The notes beneath the pieces were generated by a model that was given only the letters and a program-made list of their open reading frames with translations, had not been told where the DNA came from and did no database searches. This document shows positions 8,566 through 15,879 of a DNA stretch of 34,881 nt, piece after piece; position 1 is the first letter of the stretch, and every line of letters starts with the position of its first letter. The DNA comes from CAZCBN01 sp964496975. GTDB lineage: Bacteria > Planctomycetota > Phycisphaerae > Phycisphaerales > UBA1924. The translations under genes and the position numbers were made by a program. The stretch is taken from positions 1 to 34,881 of the forward strand of contig CAZCBN010000023.1 of the NCBI GenBank assembly GCA_964496975.1, read 5' to 3'.

Positions 8566-9126
8566 ATGCACCACGCCACCCGTCCCATCATGAGCCCCCG
8601 CCCCGTCCGCATGTTCGGCCGCCACGCGTCGAGCCAGCTCGTCCGCACGCCGCTCGCGCGGCTCGCGGGCGCAGCGCTGCTCGCCGCGGCCCTGGGCGGC
8701 TGCGCCGGCACGTTCCAGTTCAGCGGCACCATGCGCTACGACAACCTGATGCGGGTCGAGCGCGTCGCGGAGATCCGCGAGCAGGCCCGCCGCGAGCTGA
8801 TCGCGCGGGCCCAGTCCTACGGCATCGAGCCGACGGTGCAGGGCGAGCGCGAGCTGGAGTTCCGCATGTCGGCCCCGAAGTGGCAGAAGACGACCGACGC
8901 CGGCCCCGTCGAGGCGGAGGACCCGCGCGTGCTCTACGTCCGCGTCGACCTCGGGGCGTCGGGCTCGCCGGCGGAGTACCGCTACTCCGCGCGGCTCAGC
9001 GGCGCCGAGCCCGAGGGCTTCACGCCCGACGCGCGGGCGCGCCTGGGCACCGCGATCATCGCCGCCCGCGAGATCTTCGAGACGCCCCTGAACGTCGACT
9101 TCGCGACGATGGTCGCCCCCCGCTGA
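8566..9126 (+). CDS. Predicted lipoprotein of unknown function
   Basis: Small lipoprotein of 186 residues. The N-terminus is basic, followed by the hydrophobic stretch LAGAALLAAALGGC; the lipobox LGGC places the lipidated cysteine at residue 46. The mature part (TFQFSGTMRYDNLMRVERVAE...) is soluble, with a predicted helix and beta-strands near residues 110-150 (VLYVRVDLG, AEYRYSARL). I do not recognise a family. ATG 8566 has GAGGG about 9 bases upstream. A run of four ATG codons at 8533-8544 in the same frame, and later ATGs at 8590 and 8611, are alternatives; the last would give a more usual signal length. It sits between E1 alpha and E1 beta of the dehydrogenase complex on the same strand. 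Confidence 0.75.
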   Translation: MHHATRPIMSPRPVRMFGRHASSQLVRTPLARLAGAALLAAALGGCAGTFQFSGTMRYDNLMRVERVAEIREQARRELIARAQSYGIEPTVQGERELEFRMSAPKWQKTTDAGPVEAEDPRVLYVRVDLGASGSPAEYRYSARLSGAEPEGFTPDARARLGTAIIAAREIFETPLNVDFATMVAPR

Positions 9127-9158
9127 GGCGTGGCCCGCGCCCGCCCGAAAGGCCCCGC

Positions 9159-9446
9159 ATGCTCGTGCCGCTCACCAATGTCAAGGGCGAGACGCAGTGG
9201 ATCAACCCGCTGCACGTCATCGCCGTGCGAGAGCGCAAGGGCCGCGCCGAGGTGCAGGTGCTGGCCGTGCCGCTGCCCATCCGCGTGGAGCGCAGCGCCC
9301 GCGAGGTGGCGGACGACGTGAGCGCCGCGCTGAGCCTCGTCGCCGGGGCCGCGGGCGGTGCCGCCGTCGCCGCCGCGACCGAGCGCATCCGCACCGCCGA
9401 GGACGCCGGCTCCGCCGGCGTCGACCTCGGCGGCATCATCGGCTGA
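9159..9446 (+). CDS. Small conserved-looking protein, FlbD/SwrD-like pattern
   Basis: 95-residue protein between the lipoprotein and E1 beta. ATG 9159 follows the lipoprotein stop by 32 bases, and the frame runs to TGA 9444-9446. The first ~55 residues follow a short beta-strand pattern: LTNVKGETQWINPLHVIAV, then a second strand pair, then IRVERSAREVADDVSAAL. This is like the small FlbD/SwrD flagellar family (hydrophobic residues, an N before P, then a strand and a C-terminal V..S..EV helix), but similarity is weak and only by eye. The C-terminal 40 residues are Ala/Gly-rich. It is too short for most gene callers' length cut-offs, but its codon use matches the neighbours and it fills the gap without overlap. 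Function unknown. Confidence 0.65.
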   Translation: MLVPLTNVKGETQWINPLHVIAVRERKGRAEVQVLAVPLPIRVERSAREVADDVSAALSLVAGAAGGAAVAAATERIRTAEDAGSAGVDLGGIIG

Positions 9447-9537
9447 TCCCTCCGCGGCCGGGCACCCCGTTCGTTCGCCCCGCCCGCCCGTCCCGCCCGT
9501 CCGGTCCCGTTCATTCGTCCTGTCCGGAGCCCCGCAG

Positions 9538-10512
9538 ATGCCGCAGATGACCCTCGTGCAGGCCATCACCAACGCCCTCGACCTCGCCCTCGCACGCGAC
9601 AACCGCGTGGTCATCCTGGGCGAAGACGTCGGCGTGAACGGCGGCGTCTTCCGCGCCACCGACGGCCTCGCCGCCAAGCACGGCGAGCACCGCGTCCAGA
9701 ACACCCCGCTCGACGAGAGCGGCATCATCGGCGTTGCGGTGGGTCTCGCGATGGCCGGCATGCGGCCCATCCCCGAGATCCAGTTCGAGGGCTTCCTCGG
9801 CCCCGCGTACGACCAGATCGTGAACCACGCCGCCCGCTTCCGCACCCGCACCCGCGGCGCGATCACGATGCCGATGGTCATCCGCGTCCCCGTCGGCGGC
9901 GGCATCCACGCCCCCGAGCTGCACAGCGACAGCCCCGAGGCCATTTACACCCACAGCCCGGGCCTGAAGGTCCTGATGCCCTGCACCCCGTACGACGCGA
10001 AGGGCCTGCTGCTCGCCGCGCTCGAGGACCCAGACCCCGTCATCTTCTTCGAGCCCAAGCGGGCCTACCGCAGCTTCCGCGAGGAAGTGCCCGAAGACTG
10101 GTACACCCTGCCCATCGGCAAGGCGAAGGTTGTCAGCGAGGGCGAGCACCTCACCGTCGTCAGCTGGGGCGCCAGCGTCTTCCAGTGCCTCGAAGCGATT
10201 GACCAAGCGCCCGAGGACGTCTCGATCGAGCTCATCGACCTGCGCACCGTGGACCCGCTGGACCTTGACTGCATCGCCGAGAGCGTGCAGAAGACGGGCC
10301 GCTGCGTGGTGGTGCACGAGGCGCCAAAGACCGTGGGCCTGGGGGCCGAGATCAGCGCCCTGATCCAGGAGCGGTGCTTCCTGCATCTCGAGGCGCCGGT
10401 GCAGCGCGTCGCCGGCTTTGACACCATCATGCCGTATTACAAGCTTGAACTGGAGTACCTGCCCGACGCGAAGCGCATCGGCAAGGCGATCAGCGAGACG
10501 CTGGCGTATTGA
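9538..10512 (+). CDS. pdhB: 2-oxoacid (pyruvate or branched-chain) dehydrogenase E1 component, beta subunit
   Basis: Beta subunit of E1; it completes the ThDP site and binds the E2 core. Length is 324 residues, normal for the family. Landmarks: VVILGEDVGVNGGVFRAT near the N-terminus, RVQNTPLDESGIIGVAVGLA, the beta-subunit aromatic/ionic segment FEGFLGPAYDQIVNHAAR, and the C-terminal transketolase domain with DLRTVDPLD and VVVHEAPKTVGLGAEI. GGAG (9526-9529) upstream of ATG 9538 gives a usable ribosome site; ATG 9547 is an alternative. It is followed 48 bases later by E2, so the two are almost certainly co-transcribed. Confidence 0.92.
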   Translation: MPQMTLVQAITNALDLALARDNRVVILGEDVGVNGGVFRATDGLAAKHGEHRVQNTPLDESGIIGVAVGLAMAGMRPIPEIQFEGFLGPAYDQIVNHAARFRTRTRGAITMPMVIRVPVGGGIHAPELHSDSPEAIYTHSPGLKVLMPCTPYDAKGLLLAALEDPDPVIFFEPKRAYRSFREEVPEDWYTLPIGKAKVVSEGEHLTVVSWGASVFQCLEAIDQAPEDVSIELIDLRTVDPLDLDCIAESVQKTGRCVVVHEAPKTVGLGAEISALIQERCFLHLEAPVQRVAGFDTIMPYYKLELEYLPDAKRIGKAISETLAY

Positions 10513-10560
10513 GTCTTCTTCCCCGAGGCCGCTTCAACACTGTGCGAGAGACCTGACCCC

Positions 10561-12273
10561 ATGGCCCACGCCAAATCCACCGACCCCAACGTCTTCATCC
10601 TCCCCGACCTCGGCGAGGGCGTCCACGAGGCCGAGCTCATCTCGTGGAAAGTCGCCGTCGGCGACACCGTGAAGGAGCACCAGATCCTCGCCGAGATGGA
10701 GACCGACAAGGCCCTCGTCGAGGTGCCGAGCCCGCGCGCCGGCGTCATCAAGACCCTGCACGGCAAGCCCGGCGAGATCCTCCACGTCGGCAACCCGCTC
10801 GTCAGTTACGAGGGCGCCGCCGCCGCGTCCCCCGCCGCCGCCGCCAAGCCACGCGCCCACGACGCCGCCAAGTCCGCGCCCTCCAGCAACGGCACGCACG
10901 AGCGTGAAGACGCCGGCACCGTCGTCGGCAGCATGTCCGACGACATGGCGGGCCTCACCGCCCGCGACGGCAAGGCCCTCGCCGCCCCCGCCGTCCGCCG
11001 CCTCGCGAGAGACCTGGGCCTCGACATCAACGCCGTGGCCGGCACCGGCATCGGCGGCCGCGTCACGGCGAAGGACGTCCGCGACGCCGCCGAGGGCACC
11101 GCCGCCCCGCGCCAGGCCCGTGCCACCCCACCCTCCACCCCCGCGCCCGCCGAAGCCACGCGACCCACGCCGTCAACGGCCTCCGCCGCGGCCCCGGGCG
11201 CGGCGATCCCCGCGGAGTCACGTCGCCCGCTGCCGCCCGCGCCGGCCCAAGCGCCCCAGCCTGCCTTCGCCCAACCCGCCTACCCCCAGCCTGCCTACCC
11301 CCAGGCTACTTATGCCCAGCCCAGCGGCCCCGTGCCGCCCATGCCCTACCCGCCGCCGCCGTACCCCGCCGCGCCCTACGGCTACCCCTACCCCCCCATG
11401 CCCTACCCGATGCCCTACGGCTACCCCTATCCCCCCATGCCGTACCCCGCGCCCTACGCCATGCCCTACGGCCTGCCCCACGCGCCGCCGCACGCCGGGC
11501 TCCCCTTCTCCCCCGGCTACGCGCCCGCCGCCGGCCCGCGGCCCATCCCCGATCCGGCCCAAGCCTCGAGCGTCGCCGGCACCCCCGAGGCCCGCGTCCC
11601 CTTCCGCGGCGTGCGCCGCACCATCGCGCAGCGCCTGCGTGACAGCGTGAATACCGCCGTCCATTTCACCGTCATGGACGAGGCTGACGTGTCGGGCCTC
11701 GACGCCGCGCGCCGCGACCTCGCCCAACAGACGGGCCGCAAGCTGAGCCTCCTGCCCTTCATCGCCGCCGCGGTCTGCCGCTCGATCGGGCCCGCGCTCG
11801 GCGGCCGCTTCGGCGCGATGAACGCCCGCGTCGACGAGGCCTCGCAAGAGATCGTGCAGTTCGCCGGTGTCCACCTGGGCATCGCGACCGACACCGACAG
11901 CGGCCTCATGGTCCCGGTCATCCGCGACGCCCACACGCTGGACGCCCTCGGCCTGGCCGACGCCATCGCCTCCACCGCCGCCTCCGCCCGGGACCGCAGC
12001 ATCCCGCGCGACCGCCTCAGCGGCAGCACCTTCACCATCAGCAACGTCGGCAGCCACGCCGGCCGCTTCGCGACGCCCGTCATCAACGCCCCCGAAGTCG
12101 GCATCCTCGCCGTGGGCAAGGCCTACGACGGCGTCGCCGTCCGCGAAGGCCAGCCCGCCGTCGCCCGCCTGCTGCCGCTCAGCCTCGCCTGCGACCATCG
12201 CGTCGTCGACGGCGCCACCGCCGCCCTCTGCCTCGCCGAAATCGTGCGCCGGCTGGAGAACGCGGAGGTGTGA
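10561..12273 (+). CDS. pdhC: 2-oxoacid dehydrogenase complex E2, dihydrolipoamide acyltransferase
   Basis: Core acyltransferase of the complex, 570 residues. One lipoyl domain at residues 1-85 carries the lipoylation motif ETDKALVEVPS with K50. A peripheral-subunit-binding domain at about 140-180 (AAPAVRRLARDLGLDINAV, then GRVTAKDV) binds E1/E3. The catalytic domain runs from about residue 340 to the end, with RVPFRGVRRTIAQRL at its start and DHRVVDGA (H546, D550) as the active site. The linker between binding and catalytic domains is odd: about 160 residues that are Ala/Pro-rich and then strongly Pro/Tyr/Met-rich, with a 13-residue direct repeat. Normal E2 linkers are Ala/Pro-rich and shorter. 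E3 (dihydrolipoamide dehydrogenase) is not in the window. The substrate cannot be read from the sequence. Confidence 0.93.
   Translation: MAHAKSTDPNVFILPDLGEGVHEAELISWKVAVGDTVKEHQILAEMETDKALVEVPSPRAGVIKTLHGKPGEILHVGNPLVSYEGAAAASPAAAAKPRAHDAAKSAPSSNGTHEREDAGTVVGSMSDDMAGLTARDGKALAAPAVRRLARDLGLDINAVAGTGIGGRVTAKDVRDAAEGTAAPRQARATPPSTPAPAEATRPTPSTASAAAPGAAIPAESRRPLPPAPAQAPQPAFAQPAYPQPAYPQATYAQPSGPVPPMPYPPPPYPAAPYGYPYPPMPYPMPYGYPYPPMPYPAPYAMPYGLPHAPPHAGLPFSPGYAPAAGPRPIPDPAQASSVAGTPEARVPFRGVRRTIAQRLRDSVNTAVHFTVMDEADVSGLDAARRDLAQQTGRKLSLLPFIAAAVCRSIGPALGGRFGAMNARVDEASQEIVQFAGVHLGIATDTDSGLMVPVIRDAHTLDALGLADAIASTAASARDRSIPRDRLSGSTFTISNVGSHAGRFATPVINAPEVGILAVGKAYDGVAVREGQPAVARLLPLSLACDHRVVDGATAALCLAEIVRRLENAEV
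11371..11448 (+). repeat. 39-bp direct repeat in the E2 linker
   Basis: Two adjacent 39-bp units (11371-11409, 11410-11448) encode A/M-PYGYPYPPMPYP, differing only in the first residue. They lie inside a longer Pro/Tyr/Met stretch (11341-11520) whose codons are almost all CCC, TAC and ATG. Confidence 0.9.
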
Positions 12274-12345
12274 ACCGCCACGCGCGACGCGGTCACGCAA
12301 GCGGTCATCCGCGATCTTCGGAGCAAGGCGACCGAGGGCCCTGCG

Positions 12346-13887
12346 TCACTCCGCTTTCTGCGGGGCCTCTTCGCGCTTGGCTTGCCCCACCGCCAGATCC
12401 CCGAACGGCAGCACGTCCGGCAGCACGAACACCTCCGTCGTAAACACCAGCGGCAGCGGCACGCCCGGCACCGTGAACGAATACTCCGCGAAGCACGCCC
12501 GGTACCCCGCCTCCGGCATCGGCACCTCGAAGTCGTACACCGGGGGCGTCTCGCCCGCCGTCACGGGCTTGGGCTCTGCCTCGGTCGCCGTCCACGCCTT
12601 GCCGATCGTCGCCAACCGGAAGTCCCGCGCCGAGGCGTTGTCCGCCCGCCACACCTTCACCGTCGCCGGCTGCGCGCTCGCTCGCACGCGGAGCCGGAAG
12701 GGAGACCCCGCGTCCCCGGCCGCCGACCCCGCCGTCCCGGGTGTCGCCCCGGCCGACACCACGCGCCACTCCAGCCGCGGCAGCGCGGCCCCGCGCGACA
12801 CCGCCTGATGAAACGCCACGGCCGACAGGATCGCGCTCGGGTCGTCGTCGTCGATCGAGTGGTCCGCGTTCGGCACGTACCGCAGCCGCGTCTCCCCCGG
12901 CAGGTCGTTCGCATAAAACCGGCTCGTGTCCGGCAAAAAGTACTGGTCCCCCGCCGCGTTCAGCAGAAACTTCGGCATCGTGAGCCGCGGCCGGTACACG
13001 TACGCGTCCACCTGCTCGCGCAGCGTGCGGAAGCCCGGCTCCCCCATCCACTCAAACAGCCCCCGGTCGGTGTAGTCATGGATCGCCGGCGACCAAAAGC
13101 CATAGGCCGACCAGTGGTGCCGCACCGTCGCCGGCAGGTTCAGCGTGTCGATCACCATGGGGATGATGCCGCGCACCCGCTCGTCCACGCACGCCGCGAG
13201 CCACGTCGTCCAGCCGCGTTTGGAGCCGCCGGTGATGACAAAGCCGTCGACCTTCGTCCCGCCGCCGCGTTCGCTCGCGAAAAACGCCTCGGTCGCATCC
13301 ATCGCCGCGACGGCGCTCTTCGCCATCGCGTGCTGCAGCACCCAGTTCACGTCGCCGGTCTTCCGCGCCGTCATCCACGTCTCGGCGATCAGATCGTCCT
13401 CAAACCGTTCCACGCCGTCGCCGTTCAGCACCAGCGGCTGGTTGGGCACGTTGTCGATGAACACCACCGCCGTGCCCGCCTGCTTCGCGAGCATCGTCAG
13501 CAGCCCGGCCGAGGCCTTGGGCGCCTCCTCCCGCCGCTTCCCCCCGCCGATCAGCAGCAGCGGCGTGTTCGCCTTCACCTCGTCCGGCACCGCGATCCGA
13601 AGCCAGTGCGTCCACACCGGGTGCGACACCTCGCCCTCGCCGCGCCACGCCTGGCTCGTGAGCCGAAGCAGGTGCGTCGTCACCCCATCGGCCGACTCCG
13701 TCGCGGCGTGCTGCCACGCAAACGCGGGGTCCCGACTCGCCGTGTAGACATCGAGCGCAGACTCGTCGACGGGGGTCTGGTCAATCGCCGGACCCTGGGC
13801 CCGCGCCCACCCGCCGAAGGCCGCCGCCCCCGCCAGCGCGATCAAAGCCCCACCCACCACCCGATGCATCAACGCGTCGCGGCCCAT
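12346..13887 (-). CDS. PhoPQ-activated pathogenicity-related (PqaA-type) secreted alpha/beta hydrolase
   Basis: Exported protein of 513 residues related to Salmonella PqaA. A signal peptide with a hydrophobic core (VVGGALIALAGAAAF) and likely cleavage after ARA is followed by a mature alpha/beta-hydrolase domain. The nucleophile elbow is GGSKRGW with S222. Later NAAGDQYFLPD and NADHSI hold the probable Asp and His of the triad. I set the start at 13887 because GAGGAG lies just upstream on the minus strand; a longer frame to 13926 lacks support and would run over the promoter. The enzyme's substrate is unknown even for characterised relatives. It converges with the E2 gene (72-bp gap, no clear terminator) and has its own candidate promoter with an inverted repeat. 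Confidence 0.85.
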   Translation of the reverse strand: MGRDALMHRVVGGALIALAGAAAFGGWARAQGPAIDQTPVDESALDVYTASRDPAFAWQHAATESADGVTTHLLRLTSQAWRGEGEVSHPVWTHWLRIAVPDEVKANTPLLLIGGGKRREEAPKASAGLLTMLAKQAGTAVVFIDNVPNQPLVLNGDGVERFEDDLIAETWMTARKTGDVNWVLQHAMAKSAVAAMDATEAFFASERGGGTKVDGFVITGGSKRGWTTWLAACVDERVRGIIPMVIDTLNLPATVRHHWSAYGFWSPAIHDYTDRGLFEWMGEPGFRTLREQVDAYVYRPRLTMPKFLLNAAGDQYFLPDTSRFYANDLPGETRLRYVPNADHSIDDDDPSAILSAVAFHQAVSRGAALPRLEWRVVSAGATPGTAGSAAGDAGSPFRLRVRASAQPATVKVWRADNASARDFRLATIGKAWTATEAEPKPVTAGETPPVYDFEVPMPEAGYRACFAEYSFTVPGVPLPLVFTTEVFVLPDVLPFGDLAVGQAKREEAPQKAE

Positions 13888-14221
13888 CACGATCTCCTCT
13901 CGCGGCATCGGCCGCGGGCGGAGCATACCGGGTTACCCGTGTGTTAACCCGTCAACAGGACGCGCGTGCAACGACCACACCGCCGCGGGCCGGGGTGCGC
14001 ACAGCGAGGAGAAGTGACCGGCTCGCACAAAGGACATTCGCCCACCCCGAGTGTCATCGCAATAAAGACTTGGCCGCGTCTTCGGCGACCAAATAGCCCC
14101 CGGTAAAACAGTCCATACAAAGGAGGACCAAACGCTGCGGCATCCCGCAGACAATGAATCTCCCGCTCCGTGTCAAAATATCAACAACACCCGAGGACCG
14201 TGGCTCGGACCCTGCGGTTCA
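13888..14221. other. 334-bp gap without a gene
   Basis: This is the longest non-coding stretch and is visibly less G+C-rich than its surroundings. It holds the candidate promoter and inverted repeat of the PqaA-type gene at its low end, and a small hairpin CTGCGG-CATC-CCGCAG (14135-14150) that may end transcription of the P460-like gene. A 73-codon minus frame (13933-14154) begins with TTG, has no ribosome site and no recognisable sequence; I treat it as chance. Confidence 0.6.
13922..13951 (-). promoter_or_regulatory. Candidate promoter and operator of the PqaA-type gene
   Basis: On the minus strand TATGCT (complement of 13922-13927) is a fair -10 element, 34 bases before the ATG. Directly upstream is a perfect 7-bp inverted repeat, CGGGTTA (13929-13935), 9 bases, TAACCCG (13945-13951), where a -35 box would sit. 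This placement is typical of a dimeric repressor or activator site. No regulator gene is adjacent. Confidence 0.35.
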
Positions 14222-14866
14222 TTATCCACCTTGGGTCGGCAGAGCATCCGACACCACAAACGCCGCCTTATCCAATCCCAACATCCGATCGCCGGTCGCT
14301 TCCCGGTGACACCCGACGCACGACGGGATCGGGCCCCACTCAATCGCCTCGCCGGTCGGCTTCACAACCCCGTACAGCCATCCTTCGTCCGTTCCCGGCT
14401 CGGTCGGATCACGCTTGGTCATGACAAAGAAGCCAAAGACATCGCGCGGCGCGATGAGCCCGGCTGGGATCGGCGGCTCCGATCCCGGATCGCGACGAAC
14501 AGGCGGCGTCTGCCAAACCTGCTTGACCGCCGTAAAGCCAACCGGAACGGTCGCGCCGTGCACCGCGGCGTGGTACTGCGCCTCGTCGCTGACGTAGAGA
14601 TCGAAGATCTTCTCCCCGTGCGGGCTGCTTGCCGGGGAACGGCTCTGGAAGGTTCCGACCGCGAGCGAGACACAAAGCGAGAGTGCCCGGGCCGGCACCG
14701 CGGTCACTCGGTGCAGGGCCGGCACATTGTGCGACGCAAGCTCCACGGCGGCGCGATGCGGGTCGCTGCGACGCGTCTGCGTCCCGCCGCACGCCGCGAG
14801 CATCGCCGCCACCGCCACGGTCACCGAAAAACACCACTCACGCCCGCAACTTCCCTGATGCTTCAC
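14222..14866 (-). CDS. Cytochrome P460-like c-type haem lipoprotein
   Basis: Predicted periplasmic lipoprotein of 214 residues. The N-terminal segment FSVTVAVAAMLAAC is a signal with lipobox LAAC (C26). Near the C-terminus the c-type haem motif CVGCH (C183, C186, H187) is preceded by FFVMTKRDP and DEGWLYGVV, the arrangement of cytochrome P460-family domains, where the C-terminal CxxCH follows a five-stranded sheet. P460 proteins oxidise hydroxylamine or related small molecules; family members of unknown role are common, so no reaction is claimed. The start codon is GTG with AGGAGG 7 bases upstream. It lies 30 bases after the ScpA stop on the same strand and may share its transcript, although the functions look unrelated. 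Confidence 0.72.
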   Translation of the reverse strand: MKHQGSCGREWCFSVTVAVAAMLAACGGTQTRRSDPHRAAVELASHNVPALHRVTAVPARALSLCVSLAVGTFQSRSPASSPHGEKIFDLYVSDEAQYHAAVHGATVPVGFTAVKQVWQTPPVRRDPGSEPPIPAGLIAPRDVFGFFVMTKRDPTEPGTDEGWLYGVVKPTGEAIEWGPIPSCVGCHREATGDRMLGLDKAAFVVSDALPTQGG

Positions 14867-14896
14867 GGCCGAATCCTCCTGTATCCCCCCACAACG

Positions 14897-15805
14897 TTAA
14901 GTCATCGCCCCGTCCGCCTTCTGCGCCCCATCCCCCCGCAGCGCCACAAACACCGCCCCCCTCGCCCCCCCCGCGTCCTGCCCCTGCTCAAACCGCACCC
15001 GGTGCTGCCGCACCAGGTCCAGCAGCGCCAGCAGCAGCCCCACCATCTCCGCCCGCGTCCGCCCGGTGAACAGCTCGTCCAGCCGCGCCCGGCTCTTCTG
15101 CGCAAACAGCGTCCCCGCCGCCTCGTCCGCGCTCGGCACATCCGCGTCCGTCAGGCCCAGCTCCGCCCGCGCCGCCTCCGCGCGCCGCGTCAGCCGATCC
15201 ACGATGTCCTCCGCGTGCAGCTCAATCGGCGTGTCGTCGCTCACCACCTGGTGCTCGCCCAGGCGATCCAGGTTCACCGTCGCCACGATCTTCGCAAACG
15301 CCTCGGCCAGATCGCTCAGCGTCAGATCGTCCAGGTCCAACTCCCCCATCTGGCTCTCCAGCGCCGCCGCCATCTCCTCCCCGCTCACCCCCAGCGGCCG
15401 CACCGGCGCGCGCTGCTCCCAGGTTTCCCGCCGCCTCTCCAGCGCATCCGCCGCGTCGCGATACTTCCGATACGCCAGCAACTGCTGCACCAGCTCAAAC
15501 CGCGGGTCGCTCGCGTCCTCGTCCGCCCGCCCCGCCCGCTCCCGCTCCGGCTCCTCCGCCTCCCCGCTCGCGAGCCGGTCCACCATCCGGCTCTTGATCT
15601 CCATCAACGTCGCCGCCATCACCAAAAACTCACCCGCCAGGTCAATATCAAGCCGCTCCACCCCACGCAGGTGCGACAGATACTGCTCCGTCATCGACGA
15701 GATCGGGATGTCGTGGATGTCCACCTCCGCCCGGCGGATGAGGTGCAGCAGCAGATCCAGCGGCCCCTCAAACGCCTCCAGCCTGACGCGGTAGTCCTCG
15801 CTCAC
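14897..15805 (-). CDS. scpA: Segregation and condensation protein A
   Basis: Kleisin subunit of the bacterial SMC-ScpA-ScpB condensin, which bridges the SMC heads and helps chromosome compaction and segregation. The N-terminal signature is clear: YRVRLEAFEGPLDLLLHLI, then DIHDIPISSMTEQYL and GEFLVMAATLMEIKSRM. The middle is charged and helix-rich, and a winged-helix-like C-terminus with RAEMVGLLLALLDLVRQHRV binds the SMC head. Length is 302 residues from GTG 15805, which has GGGAGG about 6 bases upstream. A longer in-frame start at 15901 would overlap the divergent kdsD start and is rejected. ScpB is not adjacent. The 74-bp divergent space to kdsD must hold promoters for both genes; TAGACT on the minus strand (15866-15871) overlaps the kdsD -10. 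Confidence 0.9.
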   Translation of the reverse strand: MSEDYRVRLEAFEGPLDLLLHLIRRAEVDIHDIPISSMTEQYLSHLRGVERLDIDLAGEFLVMAATLMEIKSRMVDRLASGEAEEPERERAGRADEDASDPRFELVQQLLAYRKYRDAADALERRRETWEQRAPVRPLGVSGEEMAAALESQMGELDLDDLTLSDLAEAFAKIVATVNLDRLGEHQVVSDDTPIELHAEDIVDRLTRRAEAARAELGLTDADVPSADEAAGTLFAQKSRARLDELFTGRTRAEMVGLLLALLDLVRQHRVRFEQGQDAGGARGAVFVALRGDGAQKADGAMT

Positions 15806-15867
15806 GCACACCCTCCCCGCCGCGCTTCCAACCCCGTCCGCCCCTTCAGGCCCGCCCCACGCGAGTC

Positions 15868-15873
15868 TACCCT
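15868..15873 (+). promoter_or_regulatory. -10 element positioned for leaderless start of kdsD
   Basis: TACCCT ends exactly 6 bases before ATG 15880 and there is no Shine-Dalgarno sequence. The complement of the overlapping bases 15866-15871 reads TAGACT and could be the -10 for the divergent scpA gene. Confidence 0.5.
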
Positions 15874-15879
15874 CTCCCG

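Noticed and set aside
7197..9158. Long plus-strand frame overlapping E1 alpha and the lipoprotein out of frame
   Set aside because: Arg-rich shadow; only its last 95 codons (9159-9446) form a real gene.
13933..14154. 73-codon minus-strand frame in the 334-bp gap
   Set aside because: TTG start, no ribosome site, Trp/Cys-rich random-looking sequence, and it overlaps the candidate operator.
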